The notes under the pieces are model-generated. The model saw nothing but the letters and a program-made list of their open reading frames with translations. It made no database searches and was not told the DNA's origin. This document shows positions 11,267-23,369 of a DNA stretch of 64,000 bases, piece by piece (position 1 is the first letter of the stretch; every line of letters begins with the position of its first letter). This stretch comes from Polytrichum commune. Lineage: Eukaryota > Streptophyta > Polytrichopsida > Polytrichales > Polytrichaceae. The stretch is taken from contig OX485807.1 in assembly GCA_950295325.1 (NCBI GenBank), positions 17,767,666-17,831,665 of the forward strand, read 5' to 3'. A program made the translations under genes and the position numbers.

Positions 11267-11481
11267 TCCCGACATTTTCGTGCCTTCCGTGTGATCCTCT
11301 TCCCGGTGGTAGCTCTCCTCCACTGCCTCCCTCGCCGTATGTGCGCGGCACACTTGAGCCCCCGCTCCCACCACGGGCCAGCATTCCCCTGCACCAAGAG
11401 ACATTTCCAATTGAATTGGCCACAGTCGATGTTACAGCTGCGACTCACCTATTGTTGGCATGCATTGACATTTGCGTGGTT

Positions 11482-12864
11482 ATGATGTCCTTGTATATGA
11501 CCTCTACCGAGTCATGTATGGCTCACTATGTGCGAAGGAAAAAATTGAGACGGAGTGCACAAGAGGACGACTCCAATGCCACACCAAGTTGGTTGTCAAG
11601 ACATGTACCCGAAGAGGAAGAATTGCAGCAACCACATGACAAGCAGGTTATAGACCTCCTGGCGTGGCAGGTTCAAGTTCTGGATGCAAGATGGTACGTC
11701 AAACCGCGATCTACCTGCTGGTTTGAGGAGTACTTGTTCAAAATTTACACACCGGACATGTTTTATGACATTCTACGCATGAGGAGAAGGACCTTTGACA
11801 GGTGGGTAGAGGACCTCATGCCATTCATTGAGGGTCAAACCACACGCTGGAGGCAGCCTATAGGAGTCGAGAAAAAAGTGGTAGTCACTTTGTTCAAGTT
11901 CATGCACGGCAGTTCCATACCGTTGGTCGCGGATAAAGCGGCATTGGGAAAGTCTACAGTCAGCGACATTCTACGGCAAGTCTGTTCAGCCATTAGCACA
12001 CACTTTGGACATCTGATAGCCTGGCCAGTTGGCCGCAGGCTAGCACGGACTGCGACGGCATTCCAGTGCAAGCAAGGTCTACCCAACTGCATTGGTGCAA
12101 TAGATGGTTCTCACATCTACATTGCATCTCCTTCAAGCACCATAGTGGCAGCCGATCATCGTAACAGGAACAAGTCCTTCTCCATCCTCCTACAGGGTGT
12201 TGTTGACAGTAGGTGCTATTTCACCTCAATCAACACGGGCCCCCCGGGCTCCTTGCACGCTAGTGCGCATTTCAAGAGCTCCGAGTTGTACCGCAGGGTG
12301 GAGGAGGGGATCATGGGTGGGTTCCATGACGACCCTCTCACATGGCCTAGCGGTCTTGCATTTCCTCCCTACATTGTTGCGGACCGGGGGTACCCTCTTC
12401 TGAGCTGGTGCATAACACCGTTCAAAATGGGTCCCCTGGGTTCCCCTCTATCTAGAGAAGAGGCGTGGTTCAACAGGAAACACTCATCGACGAGGATGAG
12501 TGTTGAAAGGGCTTTTGGTATCTTGAAGGCTAGATTCAAAGAGCTAGGAACAAAGACCTCTTTGAAACTAGACTTCCTACCCACTGTCGTGCATTCATGT
12601 TGTGTACTACACAACATCCTATTGGCATCCAAAGACCGCACTTTGGATCAGATTCTTGTGGATTGCCACCTACCACCTATGGACGACAACAGTCTACCTC
12701 GCCGTGACGATGACGATGTTTGGCATCCTCCCAGGCCAATGGGCCTTGTTAGCGAGGAGAGGGCTCTATTGGAAGGCCAAATGGCTAGGGATGATATTTT
12801 AGACTACTTGGTTCGAATTCAAAATGCACATCACACAAGAAACCATGGTAGCAGGAGAGGGTAG
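11482..12864 (+). CDS. PIF/Harbinger DDE transposase (HARBI1/ALP1-like)
   Basis: A 460-aa protein from the first in-frame ATG. The frame stays open upstream to at least 11221 with a Pro-rich sequence, so the true N-terminus may be longer or on an earlier exon. It is the nuclease that cuts and reinserts Harbinger elements. A helix-turn-helix-like stretch (STVSDILRQVCSAI) precedes the catalytic domain. The DDE_4-type triad is complete: D208 in CIGAIDGSH, D301 in VADRGYPLLSW, and E342 in MSVERAFGILKARF, with spacing of 93 and 41 residues as in the family. No internal stop is seen, so it looks potentially functional. Its 3' end overlaps the end of the opposing Myb-like gene by 80 bp. Harbinger transposases usually need that partner for nuclear import and DNA binding. 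Domesticated relatives (ALP1) exist, but the element context argues for a real transposon. Confidence 0.9.
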   Translation: MMSLYMTSTESCMAHYVRRKKLRRSAQEDDSNATPSWLSRHVPEEEELQQPHDKQVIDLLAWQVQVLDARWYVKPRSTCWFEEYLFKIYTPDMFYDILRMRRRTFDRWVEDLMPFIEGQTTRWRQPIGVEKKVVVTLFKFMHGSSIPLVADKAALGKSTVSDILRQVCSAISTHFGHLIAWPVGRRLARTATAFQCKQGLPNCIGAIDGSHIYIASPSSTIVAADHRNRNKSFSILLQGVVDSRCYFTSINTGPPGSLHASAHFKSSELYRRVEEGIMGGFHDDPLTWPSGLAFPPYIVADRGYPLLSWCITPFKMGPLGSPLSREEAWFNRKHSSTRMSVERAFGILKARFKELGTKTSLKLDFLPTVVHSCCVLHNILLASKDRTLDQILVDCHLPPMDDNSLPRRDDDDVWHPPRPMGLVSEERALLEGQMARDDILDYLVRIQNAHHTRNHGSRRG

Positions 12865-13987
12865 TGAGTAGGATGCATAGAGAGGGACATGTGTGTGCAA
12901 TGGCATACCTGGTCAATGTGTCCATGGATGAAGCTAGCATGAGTAAAGCGGAGGTCATATTACCCAAGTTCCTAGTCCGCTCCACCTCCAACTCGTACAA
13001 TTTGTGATCCATGTCTGCCGCTTGAGTTTCCTTGTGTGCGATCCTCGCCTCTCTTGCCGTGTCAAATGCTAAAACATCGCTCCGCCATGCCCGCTTCTCT
13101 ATGTCCTGGGCCTCAACACGAGCCATGTACTCGTGGTTGAAATCCTTCACGAAGTCGACAAGATTGTCGGTTCCCACAGCCTTCCTCTTGCGACCTGTAG
13201 AACCGGGTGTGTCATTGCCCGGTGTACCTGCCTGTGGAGACTCCGAGGCTGCCGTCGTGCTGGGTGCGGGACTCTCCACCCCCACACATGAGGGCTCACG
13301 CGATGCTGGAGATGATCGAGCAAAGTTCCTAACCACCGGAGGAACAGGTCTATCGGTATCCACAACATCGGCGGCACGCCCAAATATCTGCCTCCTCCCA
13401 ACAAAGGCCTCCATTTTTGCATACATTGCCTCACTAAACTCCAAAGACATTTTGCGTGTTCTAGACAATTGTTTTTTCTCCTCTCTGTTCATTCCCCACC
13501 AGTTGGCAGAACCCGTGCCCTCGATGTAGTCCTTCAGCTTCTTGTAGTCTTTGATCAGCCCATCCCACTTGTTGGTAATTTGGTCGGTGTCCCTTGCTCT
13601 AAAACCAACCACACCCATGCAACCAGCCAGCACCAATTTCCAGGCCGTAGTACCATACACAAATTTGGCGAGGGAAGGCTGATCGCAATTGTGCCTACCA
13701 TCCCATTCTAGACGTTTCTGACCTATGAGCACCAGCATTTCTGCCTCTATCCAATTGGGTCCCCTAACCTTGTGGGAAGGCGCAGCTTGAGACTGAGAGC
13801 AATTTGGAGTTGATCTTGCCGTGTTTGATCTGCCCCCAGTGCGCACAGGCCCTCTCGCAGACGGTGCCGCAGCAGCTGAACTGCGTTGGTCATTCACGGT
13901 GTCCGGCTGGATGTCACAATCGACGTATACTGGAACCTGGGTGGATGGGCATTGGGAGTTGTCACCCAGAGCTACGATGTCGTCCAT
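12785..13987 (-). CDS. Myb/SANT-like (trihelix) DNA-binding protein, Harbinger ORF2
   Basis: A 400-aa protein from the first ATG on the minus strand (13987). Residues 78-150 form a Myb/SANT-like domain: NWIEAEMLVLIGQKRLEWDG, then WKLVLAG, then ITNKWDGLIKDYKKLKDY, with the regularly spaced tryptophans of the fold. A Ser/Pro/Ala-rich linker follows, then a basic patch (GRKRKAVG) and a charged, likely coiled-coil tail (FNHEYMARVEAQDIEKRAWR...). In PIF/Harbinger elements this second protein binds the transposase and the element ends. It is convergent with the transposase gene. The sequence ACCAG-GTATGC at 12909/12908 could be a splice donor, in which case the last roughly 40 residues here are intron and the overlap with the transposase would be in non-coding RNA. 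Confidence 0.8.
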   Translation of the reverse strand: MDDIVALGDNSQCPSTQVPVYVDCDIQPDTVNDQRSSAAAAPSARGPVRTGGRSNTARSTPNCSQSQAAPSHKVRGPNWIEAEMLVLIGQKRLEWDGRHNCDQPSLAKFVYGTTAWKLVLAGCMGVVGFRARDTDQITNKWDGLIKDYKKLKDYIEGTGSANWWGMNREEKKQLSRTRKMSLEFSEAMYAKMEAFVGRRQIFGRAADVVDTDRPVPPVVRNFARSSPASREPSCVGVESPAPSTTAASESPQAGTPGNDTPGSTGRKRKAVGTDNLVDFVKDFNHEYMARVEAQDIEKRAWRSDVLAFDTAREARIAHKETQAADMDHKLYELEVERTRNLGNMTSALLMLASSMDTLTRYAIAHTCPSLCILLTTLSCYHGFLCDVHFEFEPSSLKYHP

Positions 13988-16611
13988 CTCTTTGGAAGGC
14001 AACCAACACAGAGAAACATAAAATAAACATCCAAAAACTCTGTAAAATTGAGGAAAGAGGGACGAAAAGAAGAACTGAATGCAAGTTCAAGTGTATTTGC
14101 GATGCTGCATGGAACCGAATTGTGCGAAGGACTGCACATCCCACAAAAAAACTTCCAGCGAAGGGTCGAGTGCAAGCATTGAACGGAAAAAACCCATCAC
14201 GGCCTCACACACCAGATTCCCATCCCTACCTTGCATTTGCTAACATGAAGACGGTGGCAATTCTACCATTATTTGCACATCGAGACCATTCGTGCACACA
14301 CCAAAGAAACTGACTGGTGCGCAGTGCAGTGCAAGGCACAAGAAGTCTACAAGCAGACTCAAAGCCATTCACAGATAATCAGAACCGACTCAAAGCCATT
14401 CACAGACAATGGTGCCGACAAGCACCGATGTGGAGATGGAAGGCAGGGCACTGCGAATCTGGATTTCAACACAAACAGCTGCGGGAGAACGACAATGCCA
14501 AGCCAGAAAACTGAATATTAAAGCACGAGATGCCACAGAGGAAGAAGGTGAACAAAGGCACGCAAAATTGTTCCATGGAAAGGAAGAGCCAAGGAAAAAA
14601 AAAAATTTGTATTTAGTTTCTGCATGCTCACAGCGTGGTGCCAGGCGAAGAACGGGGACTACAATGTGATGATGAATGCAAACTATGAATTGAGGACTGC
14701 GTCCAGAATCAATGGAGGGCCCCCACAGCCGAAAGCAATTGTAGCAAAACAGGGGAGGCAGACCCAAAGGTTCAGGTGCACGCTCGCTCGAGCAGCCTAG
14801 ACTCCTGCCTGCACTACTGGACCTGGATAATGCGCACAAAAAGAGGCATTGGGTGTCTCCTGCACCCAGACAGGGATGATTGCGGATGGCCACCGTGAAT
14901 CGCACAACCATGTGCGGGCGAACCTGCACACCGAGGCCGGAGAGTTAGTTCGGCACACTGCAATCCATGATCGGCACAGGGGGGATGCCCACCACCAACG
15001 TGCACAACAATGGCGGGAACAACACACACGCAGTCGCGGAAGGAACGAACAGGACAGCAACCACAGCGGAATGGGAGGTGCAGCCACGCGCAGTGCCCAC
15101 CATATCAATAACAATTGAGGCTGGACAGGCATGGACAAGGAGGAAGAAATTTTTTTTTGCGGCAATCCATGTTCTGGGCGGGGAGACACCCAACACCCCT
15201 GCATAGGTACAATACCAGCAATGCTGGACAGCACCTGCCACCATTGCGATTCGCATGGTGCGATAACACACACACAATGGACGAGGAGAGCTGTGCAAAT
15301 GCCGAAATCCCTGCACGCCTCCACTGGGCGCTCCCATATTGTAGCCTATAGTCAATCCGCACAGGGCCCAAAGACAACTCTGCCCCCAAGTTGCAGGCGA
15401 CCCAGAATGACCCGATCGCGCCACGCATGCGACGAAACACATTGACAATCCCCACAGGCACAGACATGGCGGGAATCGCCAGAGGCGAAGTGCCACACAG
15501 CAATACAGTCGGCATAAATGAAAACGAACAAGAGAACCAGGAAAGGCAGCCATAGCGGAGAAGGGGGCGGTGCTACCTCGGAGTCATAGAGCGCACCTCT
15601 GTCCCCCGCGTGCAGGTTGCCGGCATGGCCACCAGTGTGTACCACTCACACGCTGGCGGGACAGCGATCTCCGCAACTGTGCACACCAACCACCGGCAGT
15701 TTAAGGCTGCGAACGAACACACCCGGATAGGAAGCAGACTCCCCAACCAGCGGCAGGCAGCAGAGACGAAGAGTGCGATCACAATCTGCAGCCCGGGGGG
15801 AAGGACAAGCAAGTACCTCCTACTGCAAACCATGAAGCGGCCTCGCAGCATCGCACACACGCTCCAACGTCCGAGCACACGCCCTCGTCCACACCGGGCG
15901 GCAACGCCCACTCCACCGAGCGCAACACAGTACCCTAAGACCACACCCTCCCCTCCCCCAAACACCACCCAACACGCCTCCCACCCCAGCCACGAACCCT
16001 TCCGCAATGAATCATGCGCACACTGCTGCAGCCAGCCGTGCCCCCTCCCTACTCCGCCTCCCAGACACGCCAGAAACTCCCCCGCGTTGCTGCGACAGAA
16101 GCACTCTATCAAACGCACAAACCTCTCTCCTCACCTGCAATCCTCTCCCATTCACTCCACTCCCCCCCCCATCCACTCCACTCTCCCCCACGTCCAAGCG
16201 CAGGCAGAAAACCTCACGTCCCCGCAGCGAAAATGCGAACCCCAGCTCGCCCTCCGTAATCCCGTTCGCCGCACTCCCTCCACCGCTCGACGCTCGGGGA
16301 ACCCTGCACTGCGCGAGCACCGGCGTGGTCGCGTCGCGGAGCAGCAACTCTGTAGGACAAGATTCATCCAATCATCCTGCCTATCATCCACATCATCTGC
16401 TGGCTGGTCCAGAACGTTGAACTCTGGGAGCGGTAGGAAAGCGCCATTCGGGGCAGGTCTGGGGCCACTTCCGGCAGGAAGCACAAGCCGACAGCCCTTG
16501 ACACCCCGGTCCCCGCCCCGTTTTTGGCACCCCATGTGTGGTGCCAGTTAGTCCATCCTCGCCGGTGCCAGACCCAAATCCGTCATGAACCCACCATGTG
16601 TGGCCCCCTCC
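13988..16611 (-). other. GC-rich leader of the Myb-like gene, no recognisable coding exon
   Basis: CpG-rich DNA between the Myb-like gene and the right end of the element. Several long open frames on both strands (for example within 15573-16551) are products of high GC and low stop density. Their translations are low-complexity (Pro/Ser/Arg-rich) and carry no motif. By orientation this would be promoter, 5' leader or intron of the leftward gene, mirroring 6928-9436 on the other side. Confidence 0.4.
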
Positions 16612-16614
16612 TAA

Positions 16615-18107
16615 GATGCATGGAAGTCGTTAGGAATGTTTGACACTCCAAAACTACTTGAGGAACTCAAAATTATGTAGGAGAACCCAACTTCTTGGGG
16701 GTGATACTTTTATGGTCAATGACCATAAATAGTTTTAGGGTTGGATCATGTGGTCATCTATTATAAGTTCGAAATGGTCAGGCTTGGAGATTTTGCTCTA
16801 TGCATTCATTTTGAATTGGATGTGAGGAGGTGCATCATCACTTGTAATAGATGACCATGTCGGGACCTAAATATTACGTCCAACAACGTATATGTAATAT
16901 GGAACTATTACCATATTTGTGAAGGCAACCTAATTAGACATATCAATGTAGATGTTTGTTGGTAATTGATTGTAGGATATTAGATAGAGAAGGGGTTCAC
17001 CTTGTACTCAAGTTCATCCTAAGTCACTACAAAAAGTTGGGTTAACATGAAATTGCAAGACTATGTAGGACTAAGTTTATGTCTTCAACAAGTTTTTGGA
17101 CCTTGATTCACATAGAAGATGGTCTGAATTGGGCTTGTGTCTGATTAAGAAAAGTTAGGAAATCAAACAAAGTGCCACCTGAAAAAAAAGATGTGTGACT
17201 TGGATTCCTTGTAAAAAACATAAGAACAAATCTCACAAAGTTTTTTCAAGAAATGTAGGAGGTTTGGAGAAAGACAACGTGTTATGAACTATTTTTTAGA
17301 ACTTGACTGTGCAAAAAAATGATTGGTTTTTGGAGTCGTGTTGGATTAAAAGTAGTATCACCTCAAACCCCCAAAAAAATTGATTCGAAATTGTTATGCA
17401 AAAGACATGAATAAATTTCAACAAGTTTTTCCAAGATGTTAAGGAGGTTTGAAATAGAAATGTGTTACAAACGTATGTTTGGAGTTTCATTGTACAAAGA
17501 TAATTTAGTTTTATTTTATTTTCATTTTTATAAATTTTGGATATAGACTCGACTCACAAGAGTAAACTATCAAGCTTACTTTGACCACCAAAATAATTTT
17601 TGAAATGTGATTTAGTTTACTTGAGTTATGCACAAATACACACAAGAGGTTTACATGGGCTTCATATCAAGCTTACATTTTTCACATGGATTGTGGAACA
17701 CTACTTCACAATACTTTCACCCTACTTGTATAGGGGCTAGGGTGTTCACCTAGTTAGTCTTGTGTTTGGTATACACATGCGTTGAATGGGGTATTTTATG
17801 GGGGGCTATTATGTGAAGATTTACAAATCTAAGTGACCCTAACTTTATAATGAATTGGTATTTCAAACATGTCTTAGAATCCTATTAGTACTTATAATGT
17901 CTTAGCCATGTGTTTTCATATGATCCAATATAAATTACAAAAACCTAAAAATGAACTCCCTATGTTGTCCAACATATACCACCAAATATACAACGTCCAT
18001 GTGGAAAAACTAGACTTATTACTTATCACAGGAAAAAAAAAAAAACATTTTACATGCTTTACAAGAGTATGTCAAACTTGATTGGTACAAGACTAAGGAG
18101 AAGTATT
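16615..18107. other. AT-rich intergenic DNA
   Basis: Base composition drops back to AT-rich directly after the Harbinger right end. Short frames only; nothing recognised. Confidence 0.5.
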
Positions 18108-18679
18108 ATAAGGCCCTTTAAAATGCTCAATCCAACAAGTTTGGATGCCTTTGGTTTCATTTGGTGTGCTAAAAAGACGATTTGCTCAAGGGAGAGTTCG
18201 GTTGTTGTACTTGGAGGCTGCAAGGTCATGTCATGGAAGTTGTGATGTAGTTTTCACCGGGTCCTCTATGGGGGTCCCGGTTTTATACCTTATGTTGGTT
18301 ACATTATAGTAGTTTGGACATGTGCTATTTTGGCCCGTTGCACCTGTGCTTATGAATAGATATCTCACGCTATCCTTGCACCATCCACTCAAGATCAAAA
18401 GGCCCCTTCAATTGATGATCCCATAAATTTGGATGCCTTTGGTTTCATTTTGTGGGTTAATAAAGATGATTGCTCAAGGGAGAGTCTAGTCGTTGCTTGG
18501 AGACCCTAAGGTCATGTCATGGGTGTTGTGACATAGTTGTCTTTGGGCCCTCTTTGGGGCCATGGTTTTGCTTTATACATTATGTTGGTTACATGTTACT
18601 GATTTGGACCTGTGTTGTCTGAGCCTATTGCACATGTGGATATGAATAAGATGTCTTAGGCCATCCTTGCACCCTCCAT
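18108..18679 (+). repeat. Tandem duplication of a ~290-bp unit
   Basis: Unit 1 (18108-18391) and unit 2 (18398-18679) share, in the same order, TTTGGATGCCTTTGGTTTCATTT, GCTCAAGGGAGAGT, AAGGTCATGTCATGG, TATGTTGGTTACAT and CCATCCTTGCACC. They differ by many substitutions and small indels, so the duplication is old. No coding function is apparent. Confidence 0.75.
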
Positions 18680-20901
18680 TAAACCTTTTATCACCAACTT
18701 TTGTCTACTTTGAAACTTTGGAACAGTGAATGTCTAAGTGTCAACATCCATGCACCCTTGCCATTCCAAAATTTCAAAACCTATAGTACATTCTATTATG
18801 TGCTTGTATTGTCTACCATGTGACACATGCACATATAAATTTATGTCCCTAACCATCCACATTGTCCGCTCAACCATTGGAAAGTTGGTAGTGGTGATGG
18901 CGTCACCACCTATGCACCCTTGCCGTGTACTCTTTCCAACATCACCATGACAACCTTAGCATCCAAATTCTCAATTCTATAGTAGATTCTTGTGAATCAA
19001 ATCTTGTCAATTTGTTCCAAAATACAGATTAATAAATAAAAATTAATGACTTGTTCTATGCCACCCCCAATGTTTATCAACAAACTTGTAACAAACATGG
19101 GCATTTGCAATTAAGGCATGTGGGTGTTATTTGGTTTGTTTTTCATGTTCTCCAACTTCTACCGATTAGATTCACACAACAAATCTCACGTTGCATTAGT
19201 AAATCTACAATGAAACACATGCAAAGTCCAGGTTGCAAATTAAATTTCCCCTAATTTAGTTGTGGTAACTGGAAGTGCATGTTTGTGTGATTTCTTAACT
19301 GGATAGGTACATAGGTCCTCCCAATTGTGTTCATTTTAAAGTGTAAAGCAGTTCGTGCTGTTTGAAAACGTAGTCTAGTCTCTTTTAAACATGTGTCTCT
19401 ATGATGTTTGGTCTTCGATCCTCACCGAACCACATGCCAATCAAATATAAGACTCCGATTATGAAAACGAGCCACTTAAGACCCCATCTACCTTAGTGTG
19501 GTTGGTGATAGAGATTGTGTGCGTAAAGGTACAACTATCAATATAAATTTATACAAATAGCATAGCCATGCTAGAACTCGTAGGTATGCCTTTTCCAAGC
19601 AACCACAACTTGTGCGTGACAATGAGGTCCTTGACCTTGCCCGCATAGAACAAAAATGGAACCTACCTACATACACATATGTGACATGAGATAGAGCACT
19701 CGAAAGCTCATTTGCCAAAGTTTACCTACCATTGACAAAATTGTGGGTGTGGAGAAAGTCATGGGAATCACGACCAGTGTTTCTAGCTGCATACTGTTGA
19801 ATTTCGGAACCTAAAGTAGTGTGATAATTGGAGCCTCGAAATCTGACAACCTTTATGTGATTAATAGATCCAAAACAGAATGTCAGATGCTCAGGGATTG
19901 ATTGTGCAAGGCATCGTAATTACTTCCAAACTACACTAAACATATGGTGTAATGTAGATCATACTATGGCATCGTTGACCCACATGAATGATCTTGTAAC
20001 TATAGAATCGACAACTAGAGAAGGTGACATGGGACACTTGTTTGTCACAAACTAAGCCAGGGGTGTCATTCTCATCAACATGGCACATCGATGATGATGC
20101 CACACTATATCGTATTTGTAGTGAAACACTAAAAAATTAGTTGTGACTAGATCGGTGTTTGATCTTAATGACACATCTGTGTTTAAGTGATGTGTGGTTA
20201 GGTTTGAACATACACTGGAAAGGTGTATGTTTAGAGGAGATTGGGCTACATGCTCAAACTTTGTTAACCATTTGAGACTTAATAACTAGTCAACATGATT
20301 GAGAGAGCACGTATGACCATTGAAGGAGAAATCAACTTTTCAAACTGATAATGAACAAGATGCTCATATGACCTTTGCGAACTGTGAAGGAAATGGCAAT
20401 GGCATTGGATTTGGTTTTGCTAAGCATCTCGTGCTAATCACGTGTTAGGTATCATATGAGAGGGGAGTGCAAAGCTAAAAGTGTTCGTTTATGATCTGCT
20501 TATGTACCTAAATAAGTTAGATTGGCCATGTTGGATGCCTTTGCTGCAATAGGCTACAACAAAGTCGTTTGCGTTGAAATGTTGTCACCTGAAGGAAAAG
20601 GAACGCACAACATGTGCTTTGCTAAGAGACCAAGAGTCACCCACCTATGGGAATTATCACATATGAATGTACCTCTCTACCATCCAACAAGAAAGCATTA
20701 CCTAGCCTTGTCGACTAGGTAGTGCTTTTCCTTGTCAAAAGAACCATAGTCAACATGAAGATTATTTTTCTTTCCTAAGACTAGTAATTGCATATTTCCA
20801 ATTCTGAACTATGTTAAGAGTTGTAGTGAGAAAAGTGCCAACATTCTCAATGTATAGCATTTCCAGGTTCATATTTAGTTTTGATTGACCTACCTAGCTT
20901 A
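18680..20901. other. Intergenic DNA with an R1 repeat fragment
   Basis: No gene recognised. 19070-19490 is an inverted, diverged copy of 47640-48020: the CCAACTTCTACCGATTAGATTC block and the TCCTCACCGAACCAC block both recur in reverse complement at the expected spacing. Confidence 0.5.
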
Positions 20902-21479
20902 GGGGCTATTTACACCATGGACCATGAAGTCGTCCCAAGGCCTTGTAAAATCCGTGATTGGATGTTGAACTCATCCCAGGACCACTTTGGTTTACACCAA
21001 GGAAAAATGGTCAGAGTGACCGTGGAGTTCGAGGTCCCCAAGAGACAAGGATTACATTATTTATTGATATGGTCCAATGGGTTTTTGCAGTGGGGGAGGC
21101 AAAAGAGGTGCTCAAGTAAAAAAAAGGCAAGTGCCTATGACAGAGAAATATTACTATAGTAATGTTCTATTGAAACTTATTATGGGGAAGCAAAAACGAA
21201 GACAAGAAAAGAAAAGTGGTCAAACCTGATTTTTTTTTGTTTTCAAAACTGTCCTTTTTGGACATATATTAAAAAAATCAGCACTTTTTGGTACATGATC
21301 ATTCCTTTTGATCCAGATTCGGTTTACACTTAGTGCAAAGCCCAAAAGCTTTGCAAACTGATATTTAAGAATTGAACCATGGAAGTTGGACCATGAGATC
21401 GGACCATTCCAAAAGGCCATCTTCCATGGTCCGACTTGGTGGTCCATGGTGCGAACTGGCCCATGGTGTAAACGTGCTG
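20902..21479 (+). mobile_element. Tourist-like MITE family E, copy 1
   Basis: The left end follows TTA and reads GGGGCTATTTACACCATGG; the right end reads CCATGGTGTAAACGTGCT, giving an inverted repeat centred on TTTACACCATGG. Internal blocks (ACCATGAAGTCGTCCCAAGG, GAGGTCCCCAAGAGA) also occur in the copy at 33172-33735. It has no transposase, so it is non-autonomous. The exact right end is uncertain by a few bases. Confidence 0.6.
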
Positions 21480-23369
21480 GCTGGTGGTATTGCTGCAAAC
21501 TGAAGCTCTCCTTGTCCAGTCTACCTTGACGTCAACCTTGCAGTCAAACAGTCTTGCAAAGACCCCACTTAACTTAGAAAGTCCATTCAACACGAGCATA
21601 AGGTAACACATGTTCATGAGGCCGAGTACTAAGAACTGTAAGCCTGTAACCGTACACTTTTCTTTAACGGTTGTGAATGTACAACTCTCCTAGATTTGTA
21701 CTCTAATATGAAGAGATGTGCAACACTTTGTTAGTTAAGATTCATATCATTTTATAATCGGTTTCCGTGTTTAAGTTCACACACCTGAGGTGCTCCGTGC
21801 ATAAGCAACCTGCAGGTTTGATGTTTGTGTATGTGGGTATTATGTGGTCGTTATATCTTAATCAAACACCTACATTTGAGTGGTTTATGGCAAGTCTCAT
21901 AACCAAGAACGTACCTTATAGACACATGTACTGATGAAGTTTAATTAATATATATTGAGAATGTTGACGTTGTTCTTGTTTCAACTCTTAACATAGAGTT
22001 GGGAATTGGACGTATGCAATTACTAGTGTTAGAAAAGAAAGGTAATCTTTCTGTTGACTATGATTCTTTTGCACCTCACCTCCAATTCTGAAACTTGAAC
22101 TCACATTGTTTGTGATTAGGAAAAGCTAACATTTGGATGTGACAATTCCCCCTCTGACCCAACCACCATGCCTTTATGTAGATTTGTTCTTTAATTAGTT
22201 TAAAGATGAACTTCACTTTGACATCTTATAACTTTTGCATCTCAACTCTGATTCCACAAATTGAACTCGCAATGTTTGTAATTTGAAAAATGCTCTTTGA
22301 ATACTTGGCAACTCCTGATTTCACTCAATGGGGTGCAAGCATAGCAAAGTGGACCCAAAAAGTGTTTTGGTATCTTAAAACCATAGTTTTATTTGGTATC
22401 GCCTAAAAGTAGTAGCAAAATGATGTCAAAGTTGATTTTTTTTTGTTTCCACGGTGACCTCTATTGTTGTAGAATGTATTGAAATGTAGAATACCAAAAT
22501 AAGATCCTCAAAACTTATCATTAAAAGTAATGCTCAAATGAAAATAGCTAGATTTTGTTTTGGACATAAATTTCATGACCTTAACTATTTTGATCTTGAT
22601 TTTTTTCCTTCATATTTCTTAAATTCATTATACTCTTGAGGTCATCATTAAATATTCTTATAGAAAATTATCGATTCAATGTAATTCTATCATATTTTAA
22701 ACAAATTTTTGACAAATTTTTGTTCAATATCACCACCGGCACACCCACTTGCAACATCTTCTAAAATATGTAAAAATATTTAGATTGTTTTTGTCAACAT
22801 AGATTGCTTGGCTTTGTAGATCAATATGTTTTGAAATGTTTTAGATCTTTTTTTCAACAAAGTTGAAAGTTACTATATTGTTCTAAATCACTTTCACTTA
22901 CACATGTGCAAGGATCAAGAGCTATCCACTTTAACGTCCTTGTATTCAGAGGCTAAATCTATCTGTAGCATTGAGAGCCGTGCCCACAACAGGACCTTGG
23001 TCCGTACGTACATGTATATTTTGTATGTGAATTCCTTGGCAATGCTAGCATTTCAAAGCTCTAGTCAATGGGTCATGGAAGATTCTAGTGTTAATCTAAC
23101 CTTCACAGCTCATTCAACAATGGTACAACTTACATGTTGGAACTTAGGGGCGCTTTAGACGGGCCTAGTCCAAGGGAGAGGGTCCAGTAAAATGGAGCGA
23201 TCCTATTGGTCGAGAGGTATAAATTGAATCGAAGGTCTTTGAATGAGGACCCAAGATCAAGAAAGGGGCAAAGCGAGGTCTCTTTTACATGGCCTAATTT
23301 TGGAGGAAAGCACTAATGGTCCCAACTAAGAAATGAAACTCAAATAAGAGCTCATGTTAGGGTGGAAAA
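21480..23369. other. Intergenic DNA with a weak internal duplication
   Basis: Nothing coding recognised. 22030-22100 and 22205-22285 share CTTTTGCA-CTCA-CT and TTGAACTC-CA-TGTTTGT-ATT blocks, indicating a diverged tandem duplication of about 180 bp. Confidence 0.4.

Larger units (their letters stand above)
6928..16611 (+). mobile_element. Large PIF/Harbinger element, inferred boundaries
   Basis: The block is abruptly GC-rich and CpG-rich against AT-rich flanks. It contains the two genes diagnostic of PIF/Harbinger elements, a DDE transposase and a Myb/SANT-like protein. The left boundary reads TAA-GGGCCTGGCCGCACC (TAA at 6925-6927) and the right boundary reads ...GTGTGGCCCCCTCC-TAA (TAA at 16612-16614). 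A three-base T[T/A]A duplication and GGGCC-type ends are usual for the superfamily. However, the terminal inverted repeat is imperfect (about 10 of the first 15 bases), and at about 9.7 kb the element is longer than most, even after removing the 999-bp insertion. The genes are convincing; the exact ends are not. Confidence 0.5.

Noticed and set aside
11221-11481. Extension of the transposase to a TTG at 11221
   Set aside because: It is not a eukaryotic start, and part of the extension lies in the inserted hairpin element. I used the first ATG and noted that the Pro-rich upstream frame from 11262 may still be coding.
15105-16551. Long frames up to 313 codons in the right leader
   Set aside because: Same GC effect. 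Translations on both strands are repetitive Pro/Thr/Ser/Arg or Gly/Val-rich without family features.
20522-20722. 66-codon frame as a small gene
   Set aside because: No ATG context, splice site or similarity supports it, and length is within chance for AT-rich DNA of this extent.
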